Position numbers and translations under genes: made by a program. The notes under the pieces were generated by a model. The model did not search any database and was not told the DNA's origin. It worked only from the letters and a program-made list of their open reading frames with translations. This document shows positions 21,547 through 28,060 of a DNA stretch of 28,060 nucleotides, one piece after another. Numbering within the stretch: position 1 is the first letter of the stretch; each line of letters starts with the position of its first letter. The stretch is from SM23-28-2 sp964512285 (GTDB lineage: Bacteria; Chloroflexota; Dehalococcoidia; SM23-28-2): NCBI GenBank assembly GCA_964512285.1, contig CAZEJO010000024.1, positions 1-28,060 of the forward strand, read 5' to 3'.

Positions 21547-23094
21547 ATGGCAAGGCAGTGGCAGCAAGAGCAACGAGACACCGCAAGAGGCATCGGCCGC
21601 TTCGGAGACCAGATGGATCTGGGGCGGACCGAGATGAGCAATCCAGCGCTGGCGTGGTCAGGCCGCGAGGCGGTTGGAGGTGGCCGAAAGTACCACGCCT
21701 ACAGACGCTACAATTTCCGCGATCTCCCACAGATTCAGCTGCTCTCTTCTGAGGAGCAATTTGCCATCGAGGTAGTTGCCCAGGTTCTACCTTTCAAGAC
21801 GAACAGCTATGTTGTGGAAGAGCTCATCAACTGGGATGACGTCCCGCAGGATCCGATATTCTTGCTGAACTTCCCGCAGCGCGAGATGCTCCTGCCACGC
21901 CATTTCGACGAGATGGCGGACCTGCTGCGCAGAGGGGCAGACAAGGAGGAGATCGGGCAGGTGGCCAACCGGATCCGCCTGGAGCTTAATCCGCATCCCG
22001 CCGGGCAGTTGGGCCACAACGTTCCCACGCTCGGCGACACCAGGCTCACGGGGATGCAACACAAGTATGAGGAGACAGTACTCTTCTTCCCGAGCGAGGG
22101 CCAGACGTGTCACGCCTACTGCACATTCTGCTTCCGCTGGCCGCAGTTCGTTCACATGGAGGAACTGAAGTTCGCGATGCGGGAGACGGAGCTGCTGCTG
22201 GAGTACGTACATGCGCATCCCGAGGTGACCGACATACTGTTCACGGGCGGCGACCCGATGACCATGTGCGCGCGGAAACTGGTGGGCTATCTCGAGCCCA
22301 TCCTGGAGGCGCGACCTCCGAACCTGCGCACGATTCGGATTGGCACCAAATCCCTCAGCTACTGGCCGTATCGTTTCCTGACTGACGATGACGCCGACGA
22401 CGTGCTCGACCTGTTCAGGCGAATCGTTGGTTCTGGCATCCACCTCGCTTTCATGGCGCACTTCAACCATCCTCGGGAGCTGAGCACCGATGCCGTTGAA
22501 GAAGCCATCGCGCGCATCAGGGAGACCGGCGCGGAGATCAGGACGCAGTCGCCGCTTCTGCACAACATCAATGACCGGCCTGAGGTCTGGAGCGAGATGT
22601 GGCAGCGTCAGGTGGAGCTGGGGTGCATTCCGTACTACATGTTCGTTGCACGCGACACCGGAGCGCAGCATTACTTCAGCGTGCCGCTGGTGCGCTCCTG
22701 GGAGATCTTCCGGGACGCCTACCAGCGCGTGAGTGGCCTCGCCCGTACTGTGCGGGGACCGAGCATGTCCGCGGACCCCGGCAAGGTGGAGATACTGGGA
22801 GTCACAAAGGTGGCCGGGAAGAAGGTCATTGCCCTGCGAATGCTCCAGGGCCGTAACCCTGACTGGGTGATGCGCCCATTCTTCGCAGAGTACGATGAGA
22901 AGGCCACCTGGCTGAGCGACCTGCGGCCGGCTTTTGGCGACAAGCGGTTCTTCTTCGAGGAGGAACTGGAGGAGCGGTACCGTGCTCGCAACGGCGGGTG
23001 GCACGGTCGATACGTCAATGGCGGCCGCGCGGCGGTGACACTGGCCGCTCTTACCGCGGGTGCCTGGTACGCCAGGAAGCGCTGGCTCAGCTAG
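21547..23094 (+). CDS. KamA-family radical SAM protein (lysine 2,3-aminomutase-like)
   Basis: Encodes 515 residues. The radical SAM cluster motif is C188-x3-C192-x2-C195 (QTCHAYCTFCFRWPQF), followed by the SAM-binding FTGGDPMTM. A probable PLP-binding lysine is K413 (SADPGKVEILG), in the place of the PGGGGK motif of lysine 2,3-aminomutase. Such enzymes move an amino group from C2 to C3, making beta-amino acids such as beta-lysine or beta-glutamate, some of which serve as compatible solutes. The CHAYCTFCFRW branch differs from classical KamA (CxxYCRHCxRRR), so the substrate is unknown. The C-terminus (TLAALTAGAWYARKRW) is unusually hydrophobic. ATG 21547, with AAAGGAGAGG just before, is preferred to a GTG at 21457 that precedes the terminator. 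Confidence 0.85.
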   Translation: MARQWQQEQRDTARGIGRFGDQMDLGRTEMSNPALAWSGREAVGGGRKYHAYRRYNFRDLPQIQLLSSEEQFAIEVVAQVLPFKTNSYVVEELINWDDVPQDPIFLLNFPQREMLLPRHFDEMADLLRRGADKEEIGQVANRIRLELNPHPAGQLGHNVPTLGDTRLTGMQHKYEETVLFFPSEGQTCHAYCTFCFRWPQFVHMEELKFAMRETELLLEYVHAHPEVTDILFTGGDPMTMCARKLVGYLEPILEARPPNLRTIRIGTKSLSYWPYRFLTDDDADDVLDLFRRIVGSGIHLAFMAHFNHPRELSTDAVEEAIARIRETGAEIRTQSPLLHNINDRPEVWSEMWQRQVELGCIPYYMFVARDTGAQHYFSVPLVRSWEIFRDAYQRVSGLARTVRGPSMSADPGKVEILGVTKVAGKKVIALRMLQGRNPDWVMRPFFAEYDEKATWLSDLRPAFGDKRFFFEEELEERYRARNGGWHGRYVNGGRAAVTLAALTAGAWYARKRWLS

Positions 23095-23237
23095 ACCTTC
23101 CCCGCTGCGTCCGGCTGCATCCCCGTCGGTTCTCTGCTTGCCCTTTGCTGCACGCCAACGCTCTCCTGTGGTTCGTCGTGGGGGCGGCGTTGGGAACGCG
23201 CAGCCCGCAGTGTACACCTTTTGACACCGGAATTTAA

Positions 23238-23266
23238 TTGACAACATTACATAACCATGCTAGCTT
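23238..23266 (+). promoter_or_regulatory. Predicted promoter of the small membrane protein gene
   Basis: A perfect TTGACA (23238-23243) is followed after 17 bases by TAGCTT (23261-23266), which carries an extended TGC. A second TTGACA lies exactly 17 bases upstream (23221-23226). Confidence 0.6.
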
Positions 23267-23269
23267 ATG

Positions 23270-23309
23270 CTTGCCGGCCACTGGAGTATATTGCAAAATG
23301 GCCGGCAAG
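23270..23309 (+). promoter_or_regulatory. Perfect 11-bp inverted repeat around the start codon
   Basis: CTTGCCGGCCA (23270-23280) is repeated in inverted form as TGGCCGGCAAG (23299-23309) with an 18-base spacer. The spacer holds the only Shine-Dalgarno (GGAG), and the TG of the start codon is in the right arm. Transcription should begin near 23273, so the element may act as an RNA hairpin hiding the start or as an operator. Confidence 0.65.
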
Positions 23310-23495
23310 TCTTATGTTCCGTGGTATGTGAAGGGGCTGGTAAAGGCGCTTGGCTTTGCCTTGGGGTGCCTAGCGGCGATGATGGCCTTTAGATTTGGTG
23401 GCGTGATTGGGTGGGCAGGATTTGGCCTTGGGGTATTCGCAATGGTGGAGCTTGCCCTCTGGGTCGATTGGCGGTGGCCAGAGATGGGGGACTGA
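23298..23495 (+). CDS. Small two-helix membrane protein
   Basis: Encodes 65 residues, MAGKSYVPWYVKG at the start and ALWVDWRWPEMGD at the end. Two hydrophobic segments are visible (about 14-30, LVKALGFALGCLAAMMAF, and 34-54, GVIGWAGFGLGVFAMVELAL), so it is probably an inner-membrane hairpin with both ends on the same side. No family is recognised. ATG 23298 was preferred to a TTG at 23238 because the latter falls in the promoter. It has its own promoter and an inverted repeat across its start. It lies between the kamA-like gene and purU, and no functional link to either is shown. Confidence 0.6.
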   Translation: MAGKSYVPWYVKGLVKALGFALGCLAAMMAFRFGGVIGWAGFGLGVFAMVELALWVDWRWPEMGD

Positions 23496-23647
23496 GAGCA
23501 GCCGAGGCCGGCCAGTAGCTAGTTTGCCGCGCTTAGCGAGCAGGCACCTGGAGCGAAGCGCAGGTGTTGAAGCCCTTCATCCGCTGCAATGGGACAGGGC
23601 AGGACTCGCCGAAAAACCCCGCTTATCGCACATCACCTCCGCGTCTG

Positions 23648-23676
23648 ATGACAGCCAATGCTAGGGTGAATATAAT
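23648..23676 (+). promoter_or_regulatory. Predicted promoter of purU
   Basis: ATGACA (23648-23653) and a perfect TATAAT (23671-23676) are 17 bases apart, giving a leader of about 43 bases. In the preceding gap two overlapping, mutually exclusive inverted repeats are seen: GCGCTT/AAGCGC (23529-23561) and CACCTG/CAGGTG (23545-23566). Confidence 0.7.
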
Positions 23677-23725
23677 GAGTTGCTGGGGAAAGCGTAGTAT
23701 GCTCGGCAATCGTTGCTCTGGCTGA

Positions 23726-24592
23726 ATGATGACAAGAAACACGACCAGCGCCGTTCTACTTTTGTCCTGCCAGGACCAGAAGGGCCTGGTGGCAGCGACT
23801 TCGGACTTCATCTATCGCAACGACGGCAACATAGTCCACGCGGACCAGCATGTCGATGCTGAGGCTGGCCTGTTTCTGCAACGGATAGAGTGGGAGCTGG
23901 AAGGCTTTCGTATCGACCGCGATGAGCTTGCCGACGCGTTCAGGCCTATCGCCGAGAAGTTCCGTATGCAGTGGGAGCTGCACTTCTCGGACAACGTTCC
24001 CCGAGTAGCCATCCTCGTGTCCAAGCTGGAGCACTGCCTTTCCGACCTTCTGCTGAGACAGCGGATGGGGGAATACGAGGCTGAGGTTCCTCTTGTGATC
24101 AGCAACCATCCGGACCTGCAGCAGTTCGTCGAACCCTTCGGGCCTGAGTACCACTTCTTTCCCATCACGAAGGAGATGAAGGCTGAGCAGGAGAGGAAGC
24201 AGATCGAATTGCTCGAAGCGCGAGGGATAGACCTGGTGGTCCTCGCCAGGTATATGCAGATACTGAGCGGGCAGTTCGTGAGGCACTTCCCGAACCGGAT
24301 CATCAACATCCACCACTCTTTCCTCCCGGCCTTCCCCGGCGGTCGCCCTTATCATCAGGCGCACGAACGGGGCGTGAAGATAATCGGTGCCACCAGCCAC
24401 TACGCGACCGAGGAGCTGGACCAGGGCCCAATAATCGAACAGGACGTGGTGCGGGTCAGCCATCGGGACTCTGTGCAGGACCTCATCAGGAAGGGCAAGG
24501 ACCTGGAGAAGGTTGTGCTGGCGCGGGCGGTGTCGCTGCACTTGAGCCACAGGATTCTGGTCTACGGCAACAAGACTGTGGTGTTCGACTGA
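23726..24592 (+). CDS. purU: Formyltetrahydrofolate deformylase
   Basis: Encodes 288 residues that hydrolyse 10-formyltetrahydrofolate to formate and tetrahydrofolate. An N-terminal ACT domain (about 8-85, LLSCQDQKGLVAATSDFIYR) precedes a formyltransferase-fold catalytic domain. The catalytic residues N194, H196 and D232 are visible in NIHHSFLPAFPGG and SHYATEELDQGPII. The length fits PurU; shorter PurN lacks the ACT domain. ATG 23726 is followed by a second in-frame ATG, and no clear Shine-Dalgarno is seen. It has its own promoter, so it is probably separate from the kamA-like unit. It balances one-carbon pools and supplies formate. Confidence 0.95.
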   Translation: MMTRNTTSAVLLLSCQDQKGLVAATSDFIYRNDGNIVHADQHVDAEAGLFLQRIEWELEGFRIDRDELADAFRPIAEKFRMQWELHFSDNVPRVAILVSKLEHCLSDLLLRQRMGEYEAEVPLVISNHPDLQQFVEPFGPEYHFFPITKEMKAEQERKQIELLEARGIDLVVLARYMQILSGQFVRHFPNRIINIHHSFLPAFPGGRPYHQAHERGVKIIGATSHYATEELDQGPIIEQDVVRVSHRDSVQDLIRKGKDLEKVVLARAVSLHLSHRILVYGNKTVVFD

Positions 24593-24696
24593 TGCCCAGC
24601 GGGGTCACCCTCTCGCCAAGCCGCTTGTCATAATTACGGGCGTTTGCGGGGACAGGGCGCTGCCTCGAATGGCTGGAGGCCGAGATCTCAGGATAA

Positions 24697-24804
24697 GGAG
24701 CATCCTCTGAGGAGGCTAGCGGCGTCCTCGGGTTCTTCAACTACTACGCGCGCATGGCGGACGCGCTGGGGGTGGAGCCGGAGCCGCACTGGGCGGAGGG
24801 GTGA
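24697..24804 (+). pseudogene. C-terminal remnant of a decayed enzyme gene (possibly AhpD/CMD-like)
   Basis: The open frame after an in-frame TAA (24694-24696) runs to TGA at 24804 with no start codon or ribosome binding site. It reads EEASGVLGFFNYYARMADAL then GVEPEPHWAEG, which looks like the C-terminal end of carboxymuconolactone-decarboxylase/AhpD-type proteins (FFNxxNRxADALGV type ending). The rest of the gene is not found upstream, where purU ends at 24592. It is most simply a deletion remnant. Otherwise 24593-24836 holds nothing I can identify. Confidence 0.45.
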
Positions 24805-24836
24805 CGTAACCGCCGTTCCCCTGTGAGGTAGCGATC

Positions 24837-24865
24837 TTGCTGACCCTCGCGCTTGCGAGTAGAAT
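24837..24865 (+). promoter_or_regulatory. Predicted promoter of the lipoprotein gene
   Basis: TTGCTG (24837-24842) and TAGAAT (24860-24865) are 17 bases apart. The GTG start at 24875 is only 9 bases after the -10, implying a nearly leaderless mRNA. Confidence 0.5.
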
Positions 24866-24874
24866 GGGGGCGCT

Positions 24875-25501
24875 GTGAAAAGGTTGCTCACATTGCTGCT
24901 GTTCCTCGTGATCCTGCTGCCTGGCGTCGCTCTTGTTGCTTGCACGGAGGAAGAAGAGGCGACGCCGACCACGGTTCCTGCTGTGACTGCTACCCCGAAA
25001 GCAACTCCTACACCAGCCTTCACTCCAACGATCACGGCCACGCCCACGCCTATCGCCAGCCCGCCACCGGCACCGCAGGCCATGCTCTCCGGCAAGGTGA
25101 AGGTAGCCGAGCCAGGGGTCGTAGTCACCGAGGACGGGGAGGAGCTCCGCGTCTCTCTGAGCGATGAGGGTTACCTGTGGCGCTTTGAGCCAGGTGACCC
25201 CTGGACGGTCAGCCGAGCGGACGGCACCATTCTCTTCTCCGGCACCGTCGTTGAGGAAGCCCATGAGTACGAGGGGGTGACGGGCTTCGTTCGGCTGGAT
25301 GACGGGAACCCAGTGGCCTACAAGCTGGATATCAACCATGACTGGGGCGTCTATCCAGCGGACGAGACGTGTCGGCTGGCGGGATACTGGGCCAGACGCC
25401 TGGAGGGCAGCGGTTCCGTTGTGTTCCAGGGTCTCGTGGACGAAGTGGCCATCTGCAGAGAGAAGCTGGGCATCACAGAGGGTACACCGGAAACGCCCTG
25501 A
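24875..25501 (+). CDS. Secreted lipoprotein with Thr/Pro-rich linker
   Basis: Encodes 208 residues. A basic start (MKRL), a hydrophobic helix and the lipobox LVAC with C23 form a type II signal peptide, so the mature protein is lipid-anchored outside the membrane. Residues 24-30 are acidic, about 31-70 are a Thr/Pro-rich linker (TPKATPTPAF, TPTPIASPPPAPQ), and about 71-200 form a predicted beta-rich domain (LSGKVKVAEPGVVVTEDGEE, SGTVVEEAHEYEG). I do not recognise the domain; two Cys near the C-terminus (ETCRLAGYW and AICREK) could form a disulfide. The start is GTG 24875; the next gene begins 157 bases later with its own ribosome binding site. The role is unknown. Confidence 0.82.
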   Translation: MKRLLTLLLFLVILLPGVALVACTEEEEATPTTVPAVTATPKATPTPAFTPTITATPTPIASPPPAPQAMLSGKVKVAEPGVVVTEDGEELRVSLSDEGYLWRFEPGDPWTVSRADGTILFSGTVVEEAHEYEGVTGFVRLDDGNPVAYKLDINHDWGVYPADETCRLAGYWARRLEGSGSVVFQGLVDEVAICREKLGITEGTPETP

Positions 25502-25658
25502 AGCGGTGCTTCGGTCCCCCACCGGAAGGCTGGTATGCCCTCGCGCACGAAGCGGTGCACGGTCTCGATGCTAGGGCGGCGGTAGATGTCGCCCGCACCC
25601 AGAACGCTTCTCCCGTAGGCGGCTCGTGGCTTATACTGGGCGGGAGAAGGAGGCCAGC

Positions 25659-27044
25659 ATGACCGCCGAAGCAGAGTCCGCCAGCGATCTTGTCGTCATT
25701 GGTGGGGGCGCCGCAGGGATGACCGCCGCCTCTCGCGCTCGCCGCCGCCAGCCGGACTGGCGGATAACGGTCTTCGAGCGCGGCGACTACGTATCGTTCA
25801 TCCTCTGTGGCCTTCCCTACTACGTGGACGATGTCATCGCCTCGCACGAGTCGCTCATCGTCTACACGCCGGAGTTCTTCGAGAAGGAGCGCCGCATCGA
25901 GGTGCGCACCGGGCACGAGGTGCGGCGCATCGACCATGAGCGGCGGTTGCTGGAGGTGACGGACGTCGGCTCAGGCCGGACGTTCACCTGGGGCTACGGC
26001 AAGCTCGTCGTGTCCACGGGGGCGGAGGCGATTCGTCCGAGGCTGGAAGGAATCGACCTGGGCAATGTCTTCGTCGTGCGCACTATCGACGACGGCAGGA
26101 AGATAAAGGCCGCCCTGCAGCAAGGCGATCTCCGCCACGGCGTCGTCATCGGCGCCGGCTACATAGGCGTGGAGATGGCGGAAGCGCTGACCGAGGCCGG
26201 GCTCGAGACCGTCCTCATCGAGGCTACGGCGAACGTTCTCCCCGGCATCGGGCCCGAGATCGGCGAGGTGGTGGAGCGGGAGCTGGCTGACCACGGTGTG
26301 AGCGTGCACAAGGAGGAGATGGCGGAGCAACTGGAGGGCAGCGAGCGCGTGGAGGGGGTCGTTGCTTCCGGAGGGCGATACCCTGCGGAGATCGTCATCG
26401 TCTCGGTGGGGGCGCGGCCGGCCGTCGGGCTGCTGCAGCAGGCCGGCGTGGCGCTTGGCCCCACGGGCGCGGTCGCTACCAACGAGCGGATGGAGACGAA
26501 CTTATCGGGCGTGTATGCCGTCGGCGACGTGGCTGAGGCGCATCACTTGGTGAACGACAAAGCGGCCTGGGTTCCCCTGGGCACGACCGCCAACAAGCAA
26601 GGACGAGTGGCGGGGGAAAACGCAGCCGGCGGTGATGCTGTATTCCAGGGAATTGTGGGGACGGCGGCGGTGAAGGTGTTCGGGCTGGAGGTGGCTCGCA
26701 CTGGGCTGACCGAAGCTCAGGCTCGAGAGGCCGGGTTCGATCCGATCGGGGTGAGCGTAGAGCATCGCAGCCGCGCTAGCTACTATCCCGGAGCGGCCAC
26801 CTTGCGCCTGAAGCTGGTGGCCGAGCGGCAGGATGGCCGGCTGCTGGGGGGCCAGATCGTGGGCAGGGAGGCGGCAGCCAAGCGCATAGACGTGCTGGCC
26901 GCCGCGCTGCACGCTCGGATGGACGTGGAAGCCATCACCGCGCTCGACCTGAGCTACGCGCCGCCTTTTGCCCCCGCCTGGGAAGCCATACAGATCGCCG
27001 CCCAGCAGGTCATGGGCAAGCTCCAGCGCCCCGGGCGCTCGTAG
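25659..27044 (+). CDS. CoA-disulfide reductase / NADH oxidase-like flavoprotein
   Basis: Encodes 461 residues of the single-Cys class of pyridine-nucleotide disulfide oxidoreductases. The FAD motif is VVIGGGAAGMTAASRAR. The single active Cys is C50 in SFILCGLPYYVDD, matching the SFxxCGLPY signature of CoA-disulfide reductase, NADH oxidase and NADH peroxidase. The NAD(P)H motif is VIGAGYIGVEMAEAL, and the second FAD motif is GVYAVGDVAEAHH. No rhodanese domain is attached. Likely substrates are CoA disulfide, persulfides or O2/H2O2; sequence alone does not decide. ATG 25659 was chosen for its strong Shine-Dalgarno (AGAAGGAGG) over an upstream in-frame GTG at 25626. The acyl-CoA ligase gene starts 21 bases downstream, so the pair is probably an operon. 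Confidence 0.9.
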   Translation: MTAEAESASDLVVIGGGAAGMTAASRARRRQPDWRITVFERGDYVSFILCGLPYYVDDVIASHESLIVYTPEFFEKERRIEVRTGHEVRRIDHERRLLEVTDVGSGRTFTWGYGKLVVSTGAEAIRPRLEGIDLGNVFVVRTIDDGRKIKAALQQGDLRHGVVIGAGYIGVEMAEALTEAGLETVLIEATANVLPGIGPEIGEVVERELADHGVSVHKEEMAEQLEGSERVEGVVASGGRYPAEIVIVSVGARPAVGLLQQAGVALGPTGAVATNERMETNLSGVYAVGDVAEAHHLVNDKAAWVPLGTTANKQGRVAGENAAGGDAVFQGIVGTAAVKVFGLEVARTGLTEAQAREAGFDPIGVSVEHRSRASYYPGAATLRLKLVAERQDGRLLGGQIVGREAAAKRIDVLAAALHARMDVEAITALDLSYAPPFAPAWEAIQIAAQQVMGKLQRPGRS

Positions 27045-27065
27045 GGCGGCAAGCCAGGAGTCAGC

Positions 27066-28060
27066 ATGGACAAGTTGAACGAACTGCGCCCCATCTTCTA
27101 TCCACGGGCGCTGGCGGTGGTGGGCGTATCGAGGGATCAGAGGAAGTTTGGCGGCCTCTTCTTGCAGGCCCTGCTGGACTTCGGCTTCAAGGGGAAGGTC
27201 TACCCGGTCAATCCAGCGGGCGGGGAGATCCTCGGGCTGAAGACGTATCCGAGCGTTCGGGACATCCCTGGGCCTGTCGACCTTGCCGCCATCATGGTTC
27301 CGGCGCCCCTTGTCCCCGCGGCGCTCGAGGATTGCCTTGCCAAGGGCGTGAAGGGTGCTGAGGTGTTCACCTCAGGGTTCGCGGAGACCGGAGACGAGCG
27401 GGCGAGGGCTCTCGAGCGGGAGATCACGCTCATCGCCCGGCGAGGCATCCGGATCATCGGGCCTAACTGCTTCGGCATCTACTGTCCGGGCAGCGGCCTC
27501 ACCCTTCTCCCGGGCGGCAACTTCCCCAGTGAGAGCGGCCCCGTGGCCTTCATCACTCAGAGCGGCGGTCACGCCGTCGAGCTCGCCTGGGATGTCAGGG
27601 GGCGAGGGTTCTCCTTCAGCAAGGTCATAAGCTACGGCAATGGCTGCGACCTGAATGAGGCGGACCTCCTTGAGTACATGGCGGAGGATGACGAGACGAA
27701 GATAGTGGCCATGTACGTCGAAGGCCCGCGCGAGGGGAGGCGGTTCGCGCAGCTCGTCAAGGAGCTGGCCCCGAGGAAGCCGATCATCATCTGGAAGGCG
27801 GGGCTCACGCGGGCAGGGGAAAGGGCGGTGCACTCTCATACCGCATCTCTAGGAGGCGAGGAGGCCGTCTGGGACGCCCTCTTCAAGCAGACCGCTGCCA
27901 TCCCCGTCCGCAGCCTGGAAGAACTGGCCGATACCGTCCTCGGCCTACTCCATCTGCCGGTTGCCACTGGCCGGCGGGTGGGGGTGGTTGGTGGAGGGGG
28001 TGGTGTCAGCGTCGCTGCTGCCGACGCCTGCGATCGCGTGGGCCTGGAGGTGCCGCCGTT
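27066..28060 (+). CDS. ADP-forming acyl-CoA synthetase (acetate-CoA ligase type), N-terminal part
   Basis: The frame is open from ATG 27066 to the window edge, 331 codons plus two bases. It begins LRPIFYPRALAVVGVSRDQR, the CoA-binding domain of ADP-forming acyl-CoA ligases (alpha part). FTSGFAE, IIGPNCFGIY and FITQSGGHAVELAWD follow as succinyl-CoA-synthetase-like signatures. The probable phospho-His is in VHSHTASLGGEEAVWDALFK. The family converts acyl-CoA, ADP and phosphate to acid, CoA and ATP, or the reverse, often yielding ATP in fermentation. Whether the ATP-grasp beta domain is fused cannot be seen. CAGGAG precedes the start, and the preceding CoA-disulfide-reductase-like gene is 21 bases away. 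Confidence 0.92.
   Translation, partial: MDKLNELRPIFYPRALAVVGVSRDQRKFGGLFLQALLDFGFKGKVYPVNPAGGEILGLKTYPSVRDIPGPVDLAAIMVPAPLVPAALEDCLAKGVKGAEVFTSGFAETGDERARALEREITLIARRGIRIIGPNCFGIYCPGSGLTLLPGGNFPSESGPVAFITQSGGHAVELAWDVRGRGFSFSKVISYGNGCDLNEADLLEYMAEDDETKIVAMYVEGPREGRRFAQLVKELAPRKPIIIWKAGLTRAGERAVHSHTASLGGEEAVWDALFKQTAAIPVRSLEELADTVLGLLHLPVATGRRVGVVGGGGGVSVAAADACDRVGLEVPP

Noticed and set aside
21787..23247. Long minus-strand open frame opposite the kamA-like gene
   Set aside because: The plus-strand frame carries radical SAM and PLP motifs; the opposite frame has none and runs into the intergenic region.
25500..25558. Ten-base direct repeat GAAGCGGTGC at 25500 and 25549
   Set aside because: Too short, with only two copies and no associated structure or mobile element.
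25473..25640. Minus-strand reading resembling an excisionase-type helix-turn-helix (ETVHRFVREGIPAFRWG)
   Set aside because: The match is short, the frame has no proper start, and it overlaps the promoter and ribosome binding site of the following gene; most likely chance.
1..28060. CRISPR arrays, insertion sequences, prophage genes
   Set aside because: No regularly spaced repeats, transposase or integrase motifs, or phage structural genes were found on either strand.

Overview
This 28 kb window is GC-rich (about 60%) and appears to come from an uncultured bacterium, probably a member of Chloroflexota close to Dehalococcoidia. That placement is inferred from gene content and style (rel/hisS/prfA/prmC set, c-di-AMP riboswitches, leaderless-looking promoters, diverged superoxide dismutase, ADP-forming acyl-CoA ligase); no rRNA or tRNA gene is present to fix it. 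A run of exactly 100 N at 14878-14977 is a scaffold gap of unknown size.

Region 1 (1-7624) is a same-strand run of ten closely spaced genes forming an oxygen- and iron-defence island. It holds a Fur/PerR-type repressor (5' end outside the window), ferritin, heme catalase, a rubrerythrin-like di-iron protein, an A-type flavodiiron protein, a second rubrerythrin-like protein, a mycothione-reductase-like flavoenzyme, a diverged Fe/Mn superoxide dismutase, a Coq7-like di-iron protein and a 98-residue encapsulated-ferritin-like protein. Five of the ten belong to the ferritin-like superfamily. Together they would remove superoxide, peroxide and oxygen and store the iron. A non-coding stretch with a 22-bp perfect palindrome ends the island. 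It is followed by an AT-richer isoprenylcysteine-methyltransferase-like gene with an attC-like tail.

Region 2 (8543-16677) is housekeeping. prmC, prfA and hisS lie on the minus strand, rel (RSH) diverges from hisS on the plus strand, then come a gap-truncated HsdR-N-domain gene and comM. Two small minus-strand hypothetical genes follow (16989-17712).

Region 3 (17950-23094) is the most interesting part. Two ydaO-type c-di-AMP riboswitches, each with its own promoter and intrinsic terminator, precede (a) a class III aminotransferase of the glutamate-1-semialdehyde aminomutase type followed by an APC amino-acid permease, and (b) a KamA-family radical SAM aminomutase-like protein. I infer a c-di-AMP-controlled amino-acid or beta-amino-acid module, possibly for osmolyte supply.

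Region 4 (23238-28060) holds a tiny two-helix membrane protein whose start lies in a perfect inverted repeat, purU, a decayed gene remnant, a Thr/Pro-rich lipoprotein, a CoA-disulfide-reductase-like flavoprotein and the 5' part of an ADP-forming acyl-CoA ligase.
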